From Dysgonamonadaceae bacterium (GTDB lineage Bacteria > Bacteroidota > Bacteroidia > Bacteroidales > Azobacteroidaceae), in the NCBI GenBank assembly GCA_031284225.1, contig JAITAH010000276.1, forward strand, positions 1 to 9,008: a stretch of 9,008 nt of DNA, written 5' to 3'. Positions 8,138 to 9,008 of the stretch are shown here, piece by piece. Each line of letters opens with the position of its first letter. Positions within the stretch are counted from its first letter, which is position 1. The position numbers were made by a program, and so were the translations under genes. The notes beneath the pieces are model-generated. The model did no database searches and was not told where the DNA came from. It saw nothing but the letters and a program-made list of their open reading frames with translations.

Positions 8138-8236
8138 ATTCGATTGATTTTTTATCGAATTTGACTGCCTGCTTTTCCTAATCGGTAATCGTTTTACATT
8201 ACCTTATTTGTATATGCTTGTAGATTTTTCGTATAA
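8138..8236. other. Convergent intergenic stretch with two small inverted repeats
   Basis: Between the terminator hairpin and the AraC-type remnant there is no open frame with coding character. Two short perfect inverted repeats are visible: ATTCGAT-9 nt-ATCGAAT (8138-8160) and GGTAAT-8 nt-ATTACC (8184-8203). The second lies about 34 nt past the stop of the minus-strand remnant but has no T-run, so it is only a weak terminator candidate. I see no promoter. Confidence 0.4.
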
Positions 8237-8575
8237 TTAATCTTCTTTCTTCCTAAAACTCTTAACAAAATCTTTAGGGAGCAACCCAAACTGCTTTTGA
8301 AATGCTTTGGAGAAGTAAGAAGTCGATGTAAAACCCACCAAATAACAAGTTTCGTTGATCTTATATTCGCCGTCTTTCAAAATCTCGGCTGCCCGTTTCA
8401 GACGGACTAAGCGAATAAAATCGTGAGGCGTGGATTCAGATACGCCTTTGATTTTCCGAAGCAGACTGGAACGACTCATGAATAATTTTTCGGCTAAATG
8501 ATCGACATTAAAATCGGGGTTAGCTATGTTTTTATAAATAATATCGGTAAGTTTATTGAGAAATATTGCTGTCTG
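8237..8575 (-). pseudogene. Truncated AraC-type DNA-binding domain, remnant of a hybrid two-component (HTCS-type) regulator
   Basis: The open frame runs from an in-frame TAG at 8578-8576 to the stop at 8239-8237 (112 codons) and encodes a complete AraC-type double helix-turn-helix. It starts around FLNKLTDII, continues NPDFNVDHLAEKLF, then MSRSSLLRKIKG (first HTH) and INETCYLVGFTSTSYFSKAF with KQFGLLPKDF (second HTH). The NPDFNV-HLAEKLFMSRSSLLRKIKG pattern is the C-terminal tail of Bacteroidota hybrid two-component regulators, which sense sugars through a large periplasmic domain. Here everything N-terminal is missing, and insertion-sequence DNA begins where the homology ends. No ATG, GTG or TTG precedes the first HTH; the only ATG (8479) would start in mid-HTH and yield 80 residues unlikely to bind DNA properly. 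It converges on the sugar module. The rest of the gene may lie beyond the insertion, outside the window. Confidence 0.85.
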
Positions 8576-8596
8576 CTAAAAGTTTATTAGTTTTGG

Positions 8597-8640
8597 AAAA
8601 AATCAGGGCTGCTTTCAAATGATAGAAGTCAGCCCTTTTT
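8597..8640. terminator. Bidirectional hairpin in the insertion-sequence leader
   Basis: AGGGCTG (8605-8611) and CAGCCCT (8630-8636) form a 7-bp stem, extended with a bulge by CTTTC/GAAG. A6 (8597-8602) precedes it and T5 (8636-8640) follows, so it resembles a terminator read from either side. Position in front of the transposase suggests insulation from outside transcription. Confidence 0.55.
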
Positions 8641-8676
8641 CGGTTAATTTTGCATTGCTAACATAAAATTAACCCT

Positions 8677-9008
8677 ATGCACAAAAGTACAAATTTTACC
8701 GGACAGCCGGTGTTCAATCAGTTGTTAAAATTGATAACAAGGCAAACCATTGCGCAATTAAGCAAAAATACTCCCGGCAGCGAGGATTATGTGAAGAAAT
8801 TAGACGGCTACAAGCACCTTGTAATTATGCTTTTTGCCGTGCTTAAACACTTTGATTCACTGCGGGAAGTAGAGATAGGGATGCAAGCCGAAGCCCACAA
8901 ATTCACGCATTTGGGGTTAGATTACATGGTTCGCCGCAGTACGCTGTCAGAAGCCAATCGCCGCCGTCCGTCAGCGTTCTTTGCCAAGGTTTATGCGGCT
9001 CTTTTGGC
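8677..9008 (+). CDS. IS4-family transposase with N-terminal DUF4372 domain, 3' end outside the window
   Basis: The first 110 codons of a transposase that continues past position 9008. The visible protein begins MHKSTNFTGQPVFNQLLKLI and continues GSEDYVKKLDGYKHLVIMLFAVL, FDSLREVEIGM, FTHLGLDYMVRRSTLSEANRRR and FFAKVYAAL. This is the DUF4372 N-terminal (DNA-binding) region found in Bacteroidota IS4-family transposases. The DDE catalytic domain lies beyond the window, so integrity cannot be judged. A TAATTTTG box (8645-8652) fits the Bacteroidota -7 element 24 nt before the ATG, but no matching -33 TTTG lies at the right distance; the hairpin at 8605-8636 occupies that place. Confidence 0.9.
   Translation, partial: MHKSTNFTGQPVFNQLLKLITRQTIAQLSKNTPGSEDYVKKLDGYKHLVIMLFAVLKHFDSLREVEIGMQAEAHKFTHLGLDYMVRRSTLSEANRRRPSAFFAKVYAALL

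Larger units (their letters stand above)
8565..9008 (+). mobile_element. Left end of an IS4-family insertion sequence, running off the window
   Basis: Homology of the minus-strand regulator stops at about 8565-8580, and a transposase gene of the IS4/DUF4372 type starts at 8677. The roughly 100-nt leader between them contains a bidirectional hairpin and a -7-like box, as is common at insertion-sequence ends. The start coordinate is approximate: the right terminal inverted repeat and the target duplication lie outside the window, so the exact tip cannot be fixed. Confidence 0.75.

Noticed and set aside
8059..8236. tRNA or other classical RNA gene in the GC-rich intergenic block
   Set aside because: No cloverleaf, TTCRANY loop or CCA-like end; only simple hairpins are visible.
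8237..8479. An independent 80-residue AraC-like small regulator starting at 8479
   Set aside because: Conserved AraC/HTCS residues continue upstream of this ATG in the same frame (NPDFNVDHLAEKLF), so the ATG is internal and the gene is a truncated remnant.
1..9008. CRISPR array or tandem repeats
   Set aside because: I saw no regularly spaced direct repeats on either strand.

Overview
The window reads as a chromosomal segment of a Bacteroidales bacterium (Bacteroidota). The evidence is the promoter grammar (TTTG, then 19-20 nt, then TAnnTTTG), A-rich leaders without clear Shine-Dalgarno sequences, a DUF3078 protein, a Tat-exported Gfo/Idh/MocA oxidoreductase beside a DUF1080 protein, the DNA-binding tail of a hybrid two-component-type AraC regulator, and an IS4-family (DUF4372) transposase. 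The base composition and gene content would suit a Tannerella/Parabacteroides-like genome, but that is a guess.

Layout. Positions 1-207 are non-coding; they hold a possible terminator for gcvP and a weak promoter candidate pointing left. On the minus strand, a metallo-beta-lactamase-fold hydrolase (3691-3059) is followed after 1 nt by gcvP (3057-208), the P-protein of the glycine cleavage system; the two form a tight operon. A 110-bp divergent intergenic region (3692-3801) carries two facing, overlapping Bacteroidota-type promoters. On the plus strand follow a DUF3078 probable outer-membrane barrel protein (3802-5079), a Tat-exported Gfo/Idh/MocA oxidoreductase (5113-6543) and an exported DUF1080 + TIM-barrel fusion (6553-8058), closely spaced and ended by a GC-rich hairpin with a T-run (8083-8137). 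Then, on the minus strand, comes a truncated AraC-type DNA-binding domain (8575-8237). Finally the left end of an IS4-family insertion sequence starts near 8565-8580, and its transposase runs off the window end.

How the genes work together. The last two plus-strand genes form a small sugar module. Its likely scheme is oxidation of a glycoside to a 3-keto form by the Gfo/Idh/MocA enzyme, cleavage of the keto-glycoside by the DUF1080 domain, and isomerisation or epimerisation of the released sugar by the TIM-barrel domain, all outside the cytoplasm. This matches the non-classical 3-keto-glycoside route known for DUF1080 families; the exact substrate cannot be read from the sequence. The fusion of hydrolase and isomerase-like domains in one exported polypeptide is the most distinctive element. 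The insertion sequence appears to have cut a sugar-sensing hybrid regulator, leaving only its DNA-binding tail beside this module.
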